A stretch of 41,928 nucleotides of DNA from Deltaproteobacteria bacterium (GCA_029262515.1 JAJCZH010000028.1:1-41928); one strand, 5' to 3'. Positions 14,854 to 23,310 are shown, counted from the stretch's first letter. Numbers and translations: made by a program. Notes: generated from the letters alone by a model not told the origin.

Positions 14854-15618
14854 TTACCAGAAGTAGACCTGTGAAACGACGAAGAACCAGATGATATCGA
14901 CGAAGTGCCAATACATCGAGGCGCTCTTAACATACGTCTTGCTGACCGACCCGCTAAGCGCAGGGATAAGCGCAACGATGAACATACCGAGCCCGACTAT
15001 AACGTGTGAAGCATGGAAACCGGTTATAGAGTAGAAGGCCGAACCGTATATATTGGTACTGGTCTTAAAGCCGCTGTGGAGAAGATGCGACCACTCCGAG
15101 GCGCTAAGCCCGAGGAATATTGCACCGAGAATTATGGTAATTATAAGAAAAGAGATAAAACCGGAACGGTTGTCATGCTCTAACTTATGCTCGGCAATAT
15201 GCATGGTAACACTGGAAGAGACCAGAATAATGGTCATTATTATCGGAGTTGTATAACCGATATGCGGGCTTCCCTCCGGTGGCCAGGAATCAGCCGTAAG
15301 CCTCAAGACCCAGTAAGCAACCAGGAAGCCAATAAAGATAAAGGCCTCGGCAATAATCAAGAACGGCATAGCGCCGCTGCCAAATCCCTGCTCTTTAGTA
15401 TACAGGTTGATTCCGCCAATCGATTCCTTAGCCCAGCCAATAACGGCAATCAGGGTAAGGGGGACTCCAATACCGAGAGAAATGAAAGACAGCATAAGGC
15501 TGTCGTATACAAAGTACATGGAGAATGCGAACGGGGCAAGAAAGAGCACGCCGACGCTAAGCACAAGTGGCCATGGACTTGTCTCCCATTCATGATGTTC
15601 TACAGCATCTTCCGCCAT
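14854..15618 (-). CDS. coxC: Cytochrome c oxidase subunit III
   Basis: A structural seven-helix subunit of the aa3 oxidase; 254 residues. Helices III-VII carry the typical segments: FLIIAEAFIFIGFLVAYWVL, the ITGFHASHVIVGLGMF motif near residues 199-214, and the terminal YWHFVDIIWFFVVSQVYFW with the conserved HFVD. An acidic N-terminal tail and two extra helices precede it. It is the first gene of the operon, with GGGAGG before ATG 15618, and is followed 25 bases later by the SCO gene. Subunit III as promoter-proximal gene is a less common order. Confidence 0.95.
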   Translation of the reverse strand: MAEDAVEHHEWETSPWPLVLSVGVLFLAPFAFSMYFVYDSLMLSFISLGIGVPLTLIAVIGWAKESIGGINLYTKEQGFGSGAMPFLIIAEAFIFIGFLVAYWVLRLTADSWPPEGSPHIGYTTPIIMTIILVSSSVTMHIAEHKLEHDNRSGFISFLIITIILGAIFLGLSASEWSHLLHSGFKTSTNIYGSAFYSITGFHASHVIVGLGMFIVALIPALSGSVSKTYVKSASMYWHFVDIIWFFVVSQVYFW

Positions 15619-15690
15619 AACTATACCTCCCTATTTGGTTTTACAAACTAGCGCATTGATGTTCTATATGTAAATAAGACATGACTGCCT

Positions 15691-15724
15691 TATTATTACT
15701 CAAATAATACTTTTGTCCAGTCAA
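15691..15724 (-). promoter_or_regulatory. Candidate cox operon promoter overlapped by a 7-5-7 palindrome
   Basis: On the minus strand TTGACT (15724-15719) could be a -35 box. About 18 bases on, AGTAAT is a poor -10. The region between is occupied by TATTATT-N5-AATAATA (15691-15709), a perfect interrupted palindrome about 75 bases upstream of coxC. A palindrome covering a core promoter is a common repressor arrangement, and the adjacent Rrf2 regulator is the obvious candidate. Nothing else is visible in the 15619-15832 gap. Confidence 0.4.
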
Positions 15725-15832
15725 CAAGCGGCAAAACATGCTGCACATAAAATAACCTAATAGTTTCAGAAGCTTAAAGATCAAACAGACCAAAATAATC
15801 TTGTATGCTATCAAAAAAATAGAGACATCAAC

Positions 15833-16270
15833 CTACTCCCTTAACTCATTTTTCTTCTTAATACCAGCCTCTGACAGCTCCTTGAAGTTGCAGGAACTGA
15901 AGAAATCGAGCAACCGGCTCTGAGCCTCGCCCCAAACATCATGCACCGGGCATATCTTATCCCTGGAGCAGAAACCTTCATTTATCAGGCAATCATTTAA
16001 GAAGATAGGCCCCTCTACCGCCTCTATAATATTGAGAAAGCTGATCTCTTCCGGGCGTTTTATCAGAACAAAGCCGCCTTCATGACCACGTACTGAACGG
16101 ACATAACCTTTCTTGCCGAGAGTCTGAAAAAGTTTGGCAAGATAGGCCGGCGGTACGCTCTGGGCTCTGGCAATCTCCTCTATACCTGTCGGTTTGCTGC
16201 TCTCTTCCTTACCCGAGAGGTATAATACGCCCCGTATGGCGTATTCGGCTGCTTTACTCAATTTGAACAT
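15833..16270 (-). CDS. Rrf2-family transcriptional regulator with three-Cys cluster motif
   Basis: A 145-residue DNA-binding protein. The N-terminal winged helix has MFKLSKAAEYAIRGVLYLS and the recognition region PPAYLAKLFQTLGKKGYVRSVRGHEGGF, which is diagnostic of Rrf2 (IscR, NsrR, CymR, RirA). Cys94, Cys101 and Cys107 (C-x6-C-x5-C) follow the dimerisation helix and probably hold an Fe-S cluster; IscR and NsrR use a similar triad. That makes it a likely sensor of iron-sulfur status, NO or O2. It lies immediately upstream of the cox operon on the same strand, 214 bases away. Which of the Rrf2 subtypes it is cannot be decided here. Confidence 0.92.
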   Translation of the reverse strand: MFKLSKAAEYAIRGVLYLSGKEESSKPTGIEEIARAQSVPPAYLAKLFQTLGKKGYVRSVRGHEGGFVLIKRPEEISFLNIIEAVEGPIFLNDCLINEGFCSRDKICPVHDVWGEAQSRLLDFFSSCNFKELSEAGIKKKNELRE

Positions 16271-16327
16271 CTATGTGCACCCCAACAAAAGACAAAAAAG
16301 ACCAGTTAAGTCCTATATATAGCCACG

Positions 16328-16344
16328 TATTACTAAAAAATAAT
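16328..16344 (-). promoter_or_regulatory. Rrf2 autoregulatory site candidate
   Basis: TATTACT-AAA-AAATAAT (plus-strand reading) resembles TATTACT-C-AAATAAT at 15694-15708 in front of coxC. It lies between the rrf2 promoter and start codon, in the transcribed leader, where a bound repressor would block elongation. The spacers differ by two bases and the sequence is AT-rich, so chance is possible. Confidence 0.3.
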
Positions 16345-16382
16345 TTACAGACCGTACTTCGACTTTTAGATGAATTAGACCC

Positions 16383-16411
16383 TTTTTATCCTGTATAAAC
16401 CGGATTGTCAA
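16383..16411 (-). promoter_or_regulatory. Sigma-70 promoter of the rrf2 gene
   Basis: On the minus strand a consensus TTGACA (16411-16406), a 17-base spacer and TAAAAA (16388-16383) give a good -35/-10 pair. The predicted start is near 16376, leaving a leader of about 105 bases. The gap 16271-16540 holds nothing else recognisable, and no clear terminator for the antiporter operon that ends at 16541. Confidence 0.6.
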
Positions 16412-16540
16412 GTCTTTTATCAATTTTTTCTAATCAAACTCTAATTTTTTTTCTTATTTCCTGACAGAGAAACCTGAAAAAAAGGTCCGTTTTTGCGCTT
16501 AAGATACATATAATCACCTGACAAGCTACATACCATACTA

Positions 16541-18337
16541 TTACAGGTAGTAGATCAGCAGGTACGCGAGCAAAAAGACCGATACCCAGAGCACGGTAGA
16601 TCCAATCGGCCAGCTCTTTATAATATCCCCCGGGTAGATCAGCCTCTCCTTTTCGATACGGGCTTTTATTACCCCCTTATGCTGCTCCGAAGCGAAGAGC
16701 ATACGCGCCCTGTCGGCCGTGATTGCAATAACCGCAAGGGGATTGAGGCTCATTCGCGTCACTACTGCCGGTATGCATTCAAAGAAGAGACGGCTGCCCC
16801 ACTGCCCCACCCGCGTTGCCGGGTTATAGAGCAGCCACAGGAACAGGCGTGTGCCTTTTCTGTAGGACCAGTCGATATCGAGATTAATGGCCCTTATCTC
16901 CGCCGGGTAGATTCCGCTTCTTAAAAGCAGCGTAAAGGCGAGTGCAGAGAAGAGCAAGAGCTGGAGCTGCGACACCACATGCGGTGTCGTGTACGGAACG
17001 TAATCTACGGGGTACGGCAGTATAGAGTAGAGCACGTTAGGAAAGACGCCGATAAAGATACAGAGGAAGGCGGCTATGCCCATGGCTACCCTCATGTTCA
17101 AAGGCGGCTCGGTCGTCCTTATCCCGGAATCGTGCGAGAAGAAAGCGAAAAACGGTATCTTAATACCCGAGTGGTGAAAGACTCCGGCAGCAGCAAAAAT
17201 AAGCGTAAACCAGACGATTACCAGCCCTTCATGCCCTGCGGCGCTGACTATCATCGACTTGGTAACGAAACCGCTCGTCAGTGGGAAACCGGAGATCGAG
17301 GCAGCGCCTATTATGCAACAGATCGCGGTAAAGGGCATGCTCTTGTACAACCCGCCAAGATCCGTAGCGTTAATCTTCCCCGTCTGGTGGATGACCGAGC
17401 CCATACTCATAAAGAGGAGCCCTTTGTAGAGTATATGCACGAAGGCATGCGCTATTGCGCCGTTTATCGCCAACTCCGTGCCGATACCGACGGCTACGAC
17501 CATGAAACCGACCTGGTTTATGAGGCTGTAGCTGAGCACCCTGCGCAGGTTGTTCTCTATGACGGCGATAAAGATTGGAAAGGCCGTCATCACCGCGCCA
17601 ATATAGATCAGAAGATCGGTGCCGGGAAAACCCCGCGCGAAAAGATAGACCGCGCTCTTGGTCGTAAAGGTCGCCAGAAATACAGTACCCGTTATCGTGG
17701 ACTCGGGGTATGCGTCCGGCAGCCACGCATGCAGAATCGGAAAGGCGCAGTTCACGCCGAAACCGATAAAGATAAGAACGGATGAGAGGCCGCTAAGCCC
17801 TATGTAATCAAAGGCTATGGAGCCGGTCTCATGCGCGTGCAACAGTATGCCTGCAAGCAGGCATAACCCGCCGAGCGCATGTACGGCGAAGTACCTGAAC
17901 CCGGCGTAGTACGACGCGCGGTCCTTCTTGGCCCAGACCAGATAGGTGGCCGTCAACATCATGAGTTCTAGAAAGATAAAGAGCGTAATCATATCTCCGG
18001 CAAGCACAGCGCCAACAGCGCACCCGCCGTAGATTAGCGAGACCATCTTCTCTCCGTCGCCCTTCATATGGATACCGAATAGCGTGCCGATAAAACCCAT
18101 TAAAGTAAAGATATAGGCAAAGACAAGCGAAAGCTTGTCCACACGACCGAAGACCAGATCATGGCCGAGAAAAGCCGAACTGAGTGTCCAGTAAGTCCCC
18201 TCGGAGAGAGACAGCGCCACAAGAAATGCCACCGCGGTAAGGAGAAGCAGGTACGCCTGCTTTACCCTTCCGGAAAGGAGCGGGACAACAAAGGCTCCTA
18301 TGATGAGTATGGCTGCGGGGTGCAGACCGTTAATCAT
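16541..18337 (-). CDS. Antiporter-like (MrpD/NuoL-type) subunit, third copy
   Basis: A large inner-membrane subunit of the Mrp/complex-I antiporter superfamily; 598 residues, ~14 core helices plus extra C-terminal helices. Residues needed for proton transfer are present: the TM5 Glu (LFIFLELMML), the TM7 Lys (FTTKSAVYLF), the TM8 Lys (HILYKGLLF) and the TM12 Lys (SGFVTKSMI). After the core there is a ~150-residue tail with an INLDIDWSYRKG motif and a final TM helix, longer than in standard MrpD. It ends the operon and overlaps the 81-aa gene by 8 bases. Three such subunits in one operon exceed the two (A and D) of classical Mrp. Confidence 0.9.
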   Translation of the reverse strand: MINGLHPAAILIIGAFVVPLLSGRVKQAYLLLLTAVAFLVALSLSEGTYWTLSSAFLGHDLVFGRVDKLSLVFAYIFTLMGFIGTLFGIHMKGDGEKMVSLIYGGCAVGAVLAGDMITLFIFLELMMLTATYLVWAKKDRASYYAGFRYFAVHALGGLCLLAGILLHAHETGSIAFDYIGLSGLSSVLIFIGFGVNCAFPILHAWLPDAYPESTITGTVFLATFTTKSAVYLFARGFPGTDLLIYIGAVMTAFPIFIAVIENNLRRVLSYSLINQVGFMVVAVGIGTELAINGAIAHAFVHILYKGLLFMSMGSVIHQTGKINATDLGGLYKSMPFTAICCIIGAASISGFPLTSGFVTKSMIVSAAGHEGLVIVWFTLIFAAAGVFHHSGIKIPFFAFFSHDSGIRTTEPPLNMRVAMGIAAFLCIFIGVFPNVLYSILPYPVDYVPYTTPHVVSQLQLLLFSALAFTLLLRSGIYPAEIRAINLDIDWSYRKGTRLFLWLLYNPATRVGQWGSRLFFECIPAVVTRMSLNPLAVIAITADRARMLFASEQHKGVIKARIEKERLIYPGDIIKSWPIGSTVLWVSVFLLAYLLIYYL

Positions 18338-18575
18338 AGTAGTCCTCCCTGCGCTTGACTATAGGGCGCAATATATATTTGGCCACTAACACGAGAACAA
18401 CGCACGCAACAAAACCGTATACACCGTAGAAGGACGGATACTCCTCCCAGTAAAATTCCGGGTGCTTGGTTATGAAATAGTCTATAATAACAAGCAATGC
18501 TATGGAGCAAAAAAGCGCGCCCAGCAATATCTTTACGTTCCGGGGTTTGTCAAATAGGTACTGTTTCTCAGCCAT
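18330..18575 (-). CDS. Small two-TM protein of the antiporter operon
   Basis: Eighty-one residues from ATG 18575, chosen for its AAGGAG site; the frame extends to 18602 without support. It has two helices (~18-36 and ~50-68) joined by an aromatic, acidic loop (HPEFYWEEYPSFYG) and a basic, then acidic end (KRREDYYD). I recall similar uncharacterised small proteins in Mrp-like operons of other Gram-negative bacteria, but know no function. Its overlap with the third D-type subunit suggests that it assembles with it. Confidence 0.8.
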   Translation of the reverse strand: MAEKQYLFDKPRNVKILLGALFCSIALLVIIDYFITKHPEFYWEEYPSFYGVYGFVACVVLVLVAKYILRPIVKRREDYYD

Positions 18576-18604
18576 AACTCTCTCCTTGGTAAAAGGCGGC
18601 ACAG

Positions 18605-18778
18605 TTAATGCGCCGCTCCACCGGTCGGCCCCAGGCCGTGAATGTCCCCGCCTCCGCCATAGATGAGCACAACCGCCAGATAGATAATCGTAACGGCAAA
18701 GACCACGTAGAAGACCGGTCTGTACCCCGGCACAGAGTCGTGGCTCAACTCCATCACTTCTTCTTCATTTTCCTTCAT
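18605..18778 (-). CDS. 57-residue single-TM protein of the antiporter operon
   Basis: The frame runs from ATG 18778, which overlaps the stop of the upstream antiporter subunit (TGATG), to TAA 18605-18607. The product has an acidic head (MKENEEEVMELSHDS), a PGYRPVFY turn, one TM helix (VVFAVTIIYLAVVLIYG) and a short Gly/His tail (GGGGDIHGLGPTGG). The one-base coupling upstream and the ~30-base distance to the next gene make it a real operon member despite its size. I know no named family. Confidence 0.75.
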   Translation of the reverse strand: MKENEEEVMELSHDSVPGYRPVFYVVFAVTIIYLAVVLIYGGGGDIHGLGPTGGAAH

Positions 18779-20274
18779 CAGCCGCCCCCTGTTACGCTTG
18801 CCACCACTATACGGGCAAGATCGAGAAAAATCGTCGGTGCGAAGAAGAGCGCTAGCGCGCCTATACTTGTTAATACAAGCGGAACAACCATCATGCCGGG
18901 AGCCTCCTGCACTCCGGTAACAATACCGCCTGAGGCATCCCCGTACTTAGCCTTTTTGAAGAAAGCCGCATAGACAATAGGCAGAAAGTAAGCGGCGTTA
19001 AGCACGGTCGAGGCGGCGAGCATTATTATTATAGGTATGTGCTTCGCCTCTATGGCGCCGAGAAACATATACCACTTGCTTATGAAACCGCCGAGCGGAG
19101 GCACGCCGATCATTGAGAGAGCGCCGAGCGTAAAGGCTATCATAGTAAAGGGCATTGCGTACCCTATACCGTCAAGTTCGCTTACCTTTGTCTTGTGGTG
19201 TCTCACATAGATCGCGCCTGCAGCGAAAAAGAGAGTTATCTTACCGAAGGCGTGGATAACTATATGGAGCGCAGAGCCTGTTATGCCGCTCGGAGAGAGA
19301 AGCGCGACCGCAAAAACTATGTACGACAACTGGCTTATGGTCGAATACGCAAGGCGGCGTTTCAGGTTGTCCTGTTTAACCGCAACAATAGAGGCCGTTA
19401 TTATCGTGAAGCTCGCAAAGTACATCAGCACCGTGCCGAGCCCGAGTTCCTTCAAAAGATCGACACCGAAGATAAAGAGCACTACCTTTACCACTGTGAA
19501 GACCCCGGCCTTTACTACAGCAACTGCATGCAACAGCGCACTCGCAGGAGTCGGCGCGACCATTGCCGCCGGAAGCCAAGAGTGGAACGGCATCATCGCG
19601 GCCTTGGTTATGCCCGCCATAAATAGGATGAAGATTATCGTCAGCATCGCTTTCGACCCGGTGCCAGCCAGTATCCCGCCCGGAACAAAGTCGAGCGTGC
19701 CGGCGAGAGAGTAAGTCAGGAAGATAGCAAAGAGCTGGAAGGCTAGCGATGTGCCGAGCAGATAGATTATATACCTGCGCGCGCCGCTAATCGCCTCCTT
19801 CGTCTCCTTATGCGCAACGAGCGGGAAGGTACAGAAGGTTATTACTTCGTAAAAGATGAAGAGCGTAAACATGTTGGCGGCAAAGGCCACGCCGATTGCG
19901 GCTGATAGCGCACCGGCAAAGGCCATAAAATAGCGTGTTTGCTTCTTCTCATGCGTGCTCCTTACGTAACCTATCGAGTAGAATGAGGTTACTATCCAGA
20001 GAAAAGAGGCGGTTAGCGCAAAGAGCATGCCCATGGCATCGGCCCTGAAGGCGATCTCAAGTCCAGGGGCTACTTCTAGCAAACTGAACTCTATTACATG
20101 ACCGGCAAGCACCTCCGGCAGCATTGAGAGCACGATACAGAACTTCGCCACACCGGCCGCAATGGTCCAGAACTCGCGCAGGTTTGGCCTCTTGTACGAA
20201 AGAGCAATCAGCACCACCGCAACCGCAGAAGAGAGTATGGCCATGAAGGGCAATGGAGAGTAGATTATATTCAT
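18778..20274 (-). CDS. Antiporter-like (MrpA/NuoL-type) subunit, second copy
   Basis: An inner-membrane proton-translocating subunit of 498 residues. It reads like the NuoL/MrpA N-terminal type: TM5 Glu in LFIFYEVITF, the MPFHSWLPAAMVAPTPASALLHA signature, TM7 Lys in VAVVKAGVFTVVK, TM8 Lys in HAFGKITLF and TM12 Lys in GFISKWYMF. All pump residues are intact. I place the start at ATG 20274 because AAGGAGG lies 7 bases upstream; the GTG at 20277 is an alternative. The C-terminus lacks the long MrpA extension, which in this operon is encoded separately at 22750-23310. Confidence 0.92.
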   Translation of the reverse strand: MNIIYSPLPFMAILSSAVAVVLIALSYKRPNLREFWTIAAGVAKFCIVLSMLPEVLAGHVIEFSLLEVAPGLEIAFRADAMGMLFALTASFLWIVTSFYSIGYVRSTHEKKQTRYFMAFAGALSAAIGVAFAANMFTLFIFYEVITFCTFPLVAHKETKEAISGARRYIIYLLGTSLAFQLFAIFLTYSLAGTLDFVPGGILAGTGSKAMLTIIFILFMAGITKAAMMPFHSWLPAAMVAPTPASALLHAVAVVKAGVFTVVKVVLFIFGVDLLKELGLGTVLMYFASFTIITASIVAVKQDNLKRRLAYSTISQLSYIVFAVALLSPSGITGSALHIVIHAFGKITLFFAAGAIYVRHHKTKVSELDGIGYAMPFTMIAFTLGALSMIGVPPLGGFISKWYMFLGAIEAKHIPIIIMLAASTVLNAAYFLPIVYAAFFKKAKYGDASGGIVTGVQEAPGMMVVPLVLTSIGALALFFAPTIFLDLARIVVASVTGGG

Positions 20275-20347
20275 CACTTACCCTCCTTAAGTACCTTGAC
20301 CAAAGAGGATAATTTTGCCCTGAAGGATCGTGAATAATTTCTTATGC

Positions 20348-21880
20348 TCATCCTCCGCCCCCCAGAAGCATCTTGGCCGCGCTCGACGCGATTCCCGCCG
20401 GAATGTTAGCGGCTATACCGAAGAGGATACAGAGAACCGAGAGCACGAAAGTCGGTATTAACATGGTAAGCGGAGCTTCGAACCTTTTACAAGCACACCC
20501 TGCACCGTCCACTTCATACTCCGTAACGATCTCTTCAACTTCATCCGCCTTGTGGAAGTAGATCTTCTCAACGACGCGCCAGAAGTAAACCGCAGTAAGA
20601 ATGGAGCTTACCAGAATGACAGGCACCAGGAACCACATGCCGGCATTTATTGCACCGATCGCAAGGTACCACTTGCTTACAAAACCGACCGTAAGGGGCG
20701 CACCGATCATGGAAAGAGCTCCGAGCGTAAAGGCCGCCATCGAGATCGGCATCTTACGGCCCAGCCCCTTGAATCCGGAGATATCGTCTATGCCGGTCTT
20801 GTATACGACTATGCCTACGACCAGAAAGAGCGAACCCTTCATGAGCGCATGGTTGAATATATGAATTATGGAGCCGGTAAGTGCGAGTTCATTGGTGAGC
20901 GCAGCGCCGAGAACTATATAACCGATCTGCCCGATACTCGAGTAAGCGAGCATCCGCTTGATATTGGTCTGTGAAAGGGCGATCACCGAACCCATGATAA
21001 TGGCGACCGACGAAAAGAAGATCAGTAGATACGTTACCGGCACCACCGAGGTATCGAACTCGACGGTAAAGACCGTAAAGAGAATCCGGAAAAGAACATA
21101 AGCGCTGACCTTTGTGGCAGTAGCAGCAACAACGGCCGAGACCACGGAAGGTGCGTAAGAGTACGCATTCGGCAACCAGATATGGAGAGGAAAGAGAGCT
21201 AGCTTAAGGCTTAAGCCTACTGTAAAGAAGGCGAAGGCCGTGAGCACCGCACTCGACCCGTACAGCTCAGGAAGCAGCACCCTTAAATCCGCCATGTTGA
21301 GCGTACCGGTTACCATATAGAGATACCCGACGCCGATCAGAACAAAGGTACCTGCTATGGTACCGAGTATCAGGTAGTTGAAACTCGCGATCAAGGCCCT
21401 ACGCTTAGGGCCCATGGCTATGAGGGTATAGAGGCTAAGTGACGTTATCTCTAAAAAGACGTATAGGTTGAAGATATCACCGGTAATAGTAACGCCCATG
21501 GAACCGGTTATAAAGAGCAGGTAGACGGAATAGAAGAGCGGTACCTTACTCTTGGCAATCTCTTTTTCCACGCTCCTTCTGGCATAGATAGCAACCGCAA
21601 AGGCTATGAAAGAGACGACGAGCAGCACTAGTGCGCTGACCTTGTCTACAACGTACTCAATTCCCCACGGAGGCTTCCACCCGCCGAGCCAGTAGCTTAT
21701 ACGCCCGGCCTCCATTACATTGCAGACCAGAGAGAGGGCGATGAGAAATACCAGAAAAGTCACCACTACAGTGAAGTACCAGCACAGGCTCCGGTTAACC
21801 ACGCCGGTAAGCGGCATAATGACGGCAGCAAAGAGCGGCAAGATAATTATAAGAATAGGTAAATGTTCGGTTAGGGTCAT
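20348..21880 (-). CDS. mnhD: Na+/H+ antiporter subunit D (MnhD/MrpD)
   Basis: The canonical D subunit: 510 residues with about 14 TM helices. Key residues are the TM5 Glu in DIFNLYVFLEITSLSLY, the LFPLHIWLPNAYSYAPS signature, the TM7 Lys in VAATATKVSAYVLFR, the TM8 Lys in HALMKGSLFLVVG and the TM12 Lys in GFVSKWYLA. It follows mnhC, as in Mrp and Mbh operons. No ribosome site is obvious before ATG 21880, and 86 untranslated bases separate it from mnhC. A 70-base gap to the next gene is bridged by a 25-codon frame of doubtful reality. Confidence 0.93.
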   Translation of the reverse strand: MTLTEHLPILIIILPLFAAVIMPLTGVVNRSLCWYFTVVVTFLVFLIALSLVCNVMEAGRISYWLGGWKPPWGIEYVVDKVSALVLLVVSFIAFAVAIYARRSVEKEIAKSKVPLFYSVYLLFITGSMGVTITGDIFNLYVFLEITSLSLYTLIAMGPKRRALIASFNYLILGTIAGTFVLIGVGYLYMVTGTLNMADLRVLLPELYGSSAVLTAFAFFTVGLSLKLALFPLHIWLPNAYSYAPSVVSAVVAATATKVSAYVLFRILFTVFTVEFDTSVVPVTYLLIFFSSVAIIMGSVIALSQTNIKRMLAYSSIGQIGYIVLGAALTNELALTGSIIHIFNHALMKGSLFLVVGIVVYKTGIDDISGFKGLGRKMPISMAAFTLGALSMIGAPLTVGFVSKWYLAIGAINAGMWFLVPVILVSSILTAVYFWRVVEKIYFHKADEVEEIVTEYEVDGAGCACKRFEAPLTMLIPTFVLSVLCILFGIAANIPAGIASSAAKMLLGGGG

Positions 21881-21966
21881 TATCTAATCGTGAACAGGGC
21901 TCTACCCCGGTGCTCCTTCTTAATAAATTCAGGCAAACAATAAATAAGTACGGGGGCGTACCAGGG

Positions 21967-22338
21967 CTACTCGCCCTTACCCCCCTCTTTCTCTAAAACA
22001 AGAACCCTGTCCTCTTCAATCGATCCATAGGCCTTGTAAATTCTGATAATGAGCGCAAGGGCCACGGCGGTTGTGCTGACCGAGACGACGATGCCCGTAA
22101 GCATCAGGGTATGCGGCAGGGGATTATCATATAGGTGGGAGTGATGCCACTCTATCGGCGCGGTTCCTCCTTTTACCTTTGCAATAGAGACATAAAAAAG
22201 AAAGACTGCGGTCTGAAAGATACTCATACCGATGACCTTCTTTATCAGGTTCTCTTTAGCGACCATCGCGTAGAAACCGATCATCATCAGCGCGATATAG
22301 ATCCAGTAATTGTACTTTCCTAAGATAGTCTCAATCAT
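21967..22338 (-). CDS. mnhC: Na+/H+ antiporter subunit C (NuoK-like)
   Basis: A small three-helix subunit homologous to NuoK of complex I; 123 residues from ATG 22338. It has the typical helix I/II signature KENLIKKVIGMSIFQTAVFLFYVS and the PLPHTLMLTGIVVSVSTTAVALAL block of MnhC with its conserved His. The frame begins at a TTG at 22359, but the ATG overlapping the mnhB stop by 8 bases is more likely. It carries a charged C-terminal tail (IEEDRVLVLEKEGGKGE). Confidence 0.93.
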   Translation of the reverse strand: MIETILGKYNYWIYIALMMIGFYAMVAKENLIKKVIGMSIFQTAVFLFYVSIAKVKGGTAPIEWHHSHLYDNPLPHTLMLTGIVVSVSTTAVALALIIRIYKAYGSIEEDRVLVLEKEGGKGE

Positions 22339-22753
22339 CGTCCTGCTCTGCTGTTTCAAAGAATATCGTCACCAGCACTGCGGTGACCGTTATAAAGACG
22401 CCTATCTCTATTCCGTATATGCCGATACCGCTCGCGAGTTTCTTTGTGGGCAGTGGCAACGAGCTGTACTGTAAAAAAGCCCCGCCCGCGATCATGCACA
22501 GTACCCCGACGGTGGCAAAGATGAATACGCCAGCAGAGGTAAGAAAATCAAAAACCTTGCTCTTGAAACGCAACTTGGCCGACTTCATGCCGAAGGCGAG
22601 CACATACAGGACTATAGAGGCGCCGAAGATGGCGCCGGCCTGAAAACCTCCGCCCGGCCCAAGCTCTCCGTGCGCAAGCACATAGAGGGCATAGAGCTGG
22701 ATAAAAGGAATCAGAATCTTTGAGATAGTCTGTACTATCACATGTTCGTTCAA
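22331..22753 (-). CDS. mnhB: Na+/H+ antiporter subunit B
   Basis: A four-helix inner-membrane subunit; 140 residues. The family signature HGELGPGGGFQAGAIFGASIVLY (~28-50) is unmistakable, and GIGIYGIEIGVFITVTAVLV near the end is also conserved. It overlaps the MbhD/E-like gene by 4 bases (ATGA) and mnhC by 8. In archaeal membrane-bound hydrogenase the equivalent subunit is MbhF. Confidence 0.94.
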   Translation of the reverse strand: MNEHVIVQTISKILIPFIQLYALYVLAHGELGPGGGFQAGAIFGASIVLYVLAFGMKSAKLRFKSKVFDFLTSAGVFIFATVGVLCMIAGGAFLQYSSLPLPTKKLASGIGIYGIEIGVFITVTAVLVTIFFETAEQDDD

Positions 22754-23310
22754 CTCTTCGATCTCCTCAGAAGCATCATAAGGGCAACACCGGCGGTAAA
22801 GATAACAGAGGTCTCACCAAGCGTGTCATACCCTCTGTAGCTAGCCAGAATAGCGGTAACGAAGTTCTCTACATAAACCTCTTCGTGCGACTTCTCTATA
22901 TACCGGTCGGCAACATGATGGCGCGCCGGGGCGTCGGGGTCGCCGAAATTAGGCATATCCATAGTACCGTAGACTAGAACACCGAAGGTACAGAGCGTTA
23001 CTATAAAGAGGGCACCATTTTTTAACCTGCGTGCCTTTCTCGTCTTATACCGCTCCTCTATACCCGGCACGTACTCTCCGCGCGTTGTCCTTGAAAGCGC
23101 GGCAATAATAAGCACAGTCGTGATACCAGCGCCCACGGAAGCCTCGGTAAAAGCCACATCCACGGCATTCAAGTCCATCCAGATGATAGCCATAACGAGG
23201 CTATAGGCCCCGAGCACGACCGTTGAGCTCAGAAGATCCTTCATCCGTACCGCCGCAACAGAGCAGACGATGAGAATAAAGAGATATATGATTTCTATTA
23301 TGTCGACCAT
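22750..23310 (-). CDS. MrpA C-terminal-like subunit (MbhD + MbhE modules, DUF4040)
   Basis: The 186-residue protein joins two modules. The N-terminal ~75 residues are a DUF4040/MbhD unit of three helices with DLLSSTVVLGAYSLVMAIIW and VDVAFTEASVGAGITTVLIIAAL. The remainder has a charged linker, a TM helix, and an end resembling MbhE (SYRGYDTLGETSVIFTAGVALMMLL). In classical Mrp these modules form the C-terminal part of the large MrpA; in archaeal Mbh they are separate proteins. Here they are fused with each other but not to the large subunit, which is an intermediate arrangement. A 73-base gap separates it from mnhG. Confidence 0.9.
   Translation of the reverse strand: MVDIIEIIYLFILIVCSVAAVRMKDLLSSTVVLGAYSLVMAIIWMDLNAVDVAFTEASVGAGITTVLIIAALSRTTRGEYVPGIEERYKTRKARRLKNGALFIVTLCTFGVLVYGTMDMPNFGDPDAPARHHVADRYIEKSHEEVYVENFVTAILASYRGYDTLGETSVIFTAGVALMMLLRRSKS

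Noticed and set aside
16979-17785. A 268-codon plus-strand frame over the third antiporter subunit
   Set aside because: Antisense to conserved pump motifs, strongly charged and without any recognisable domain.
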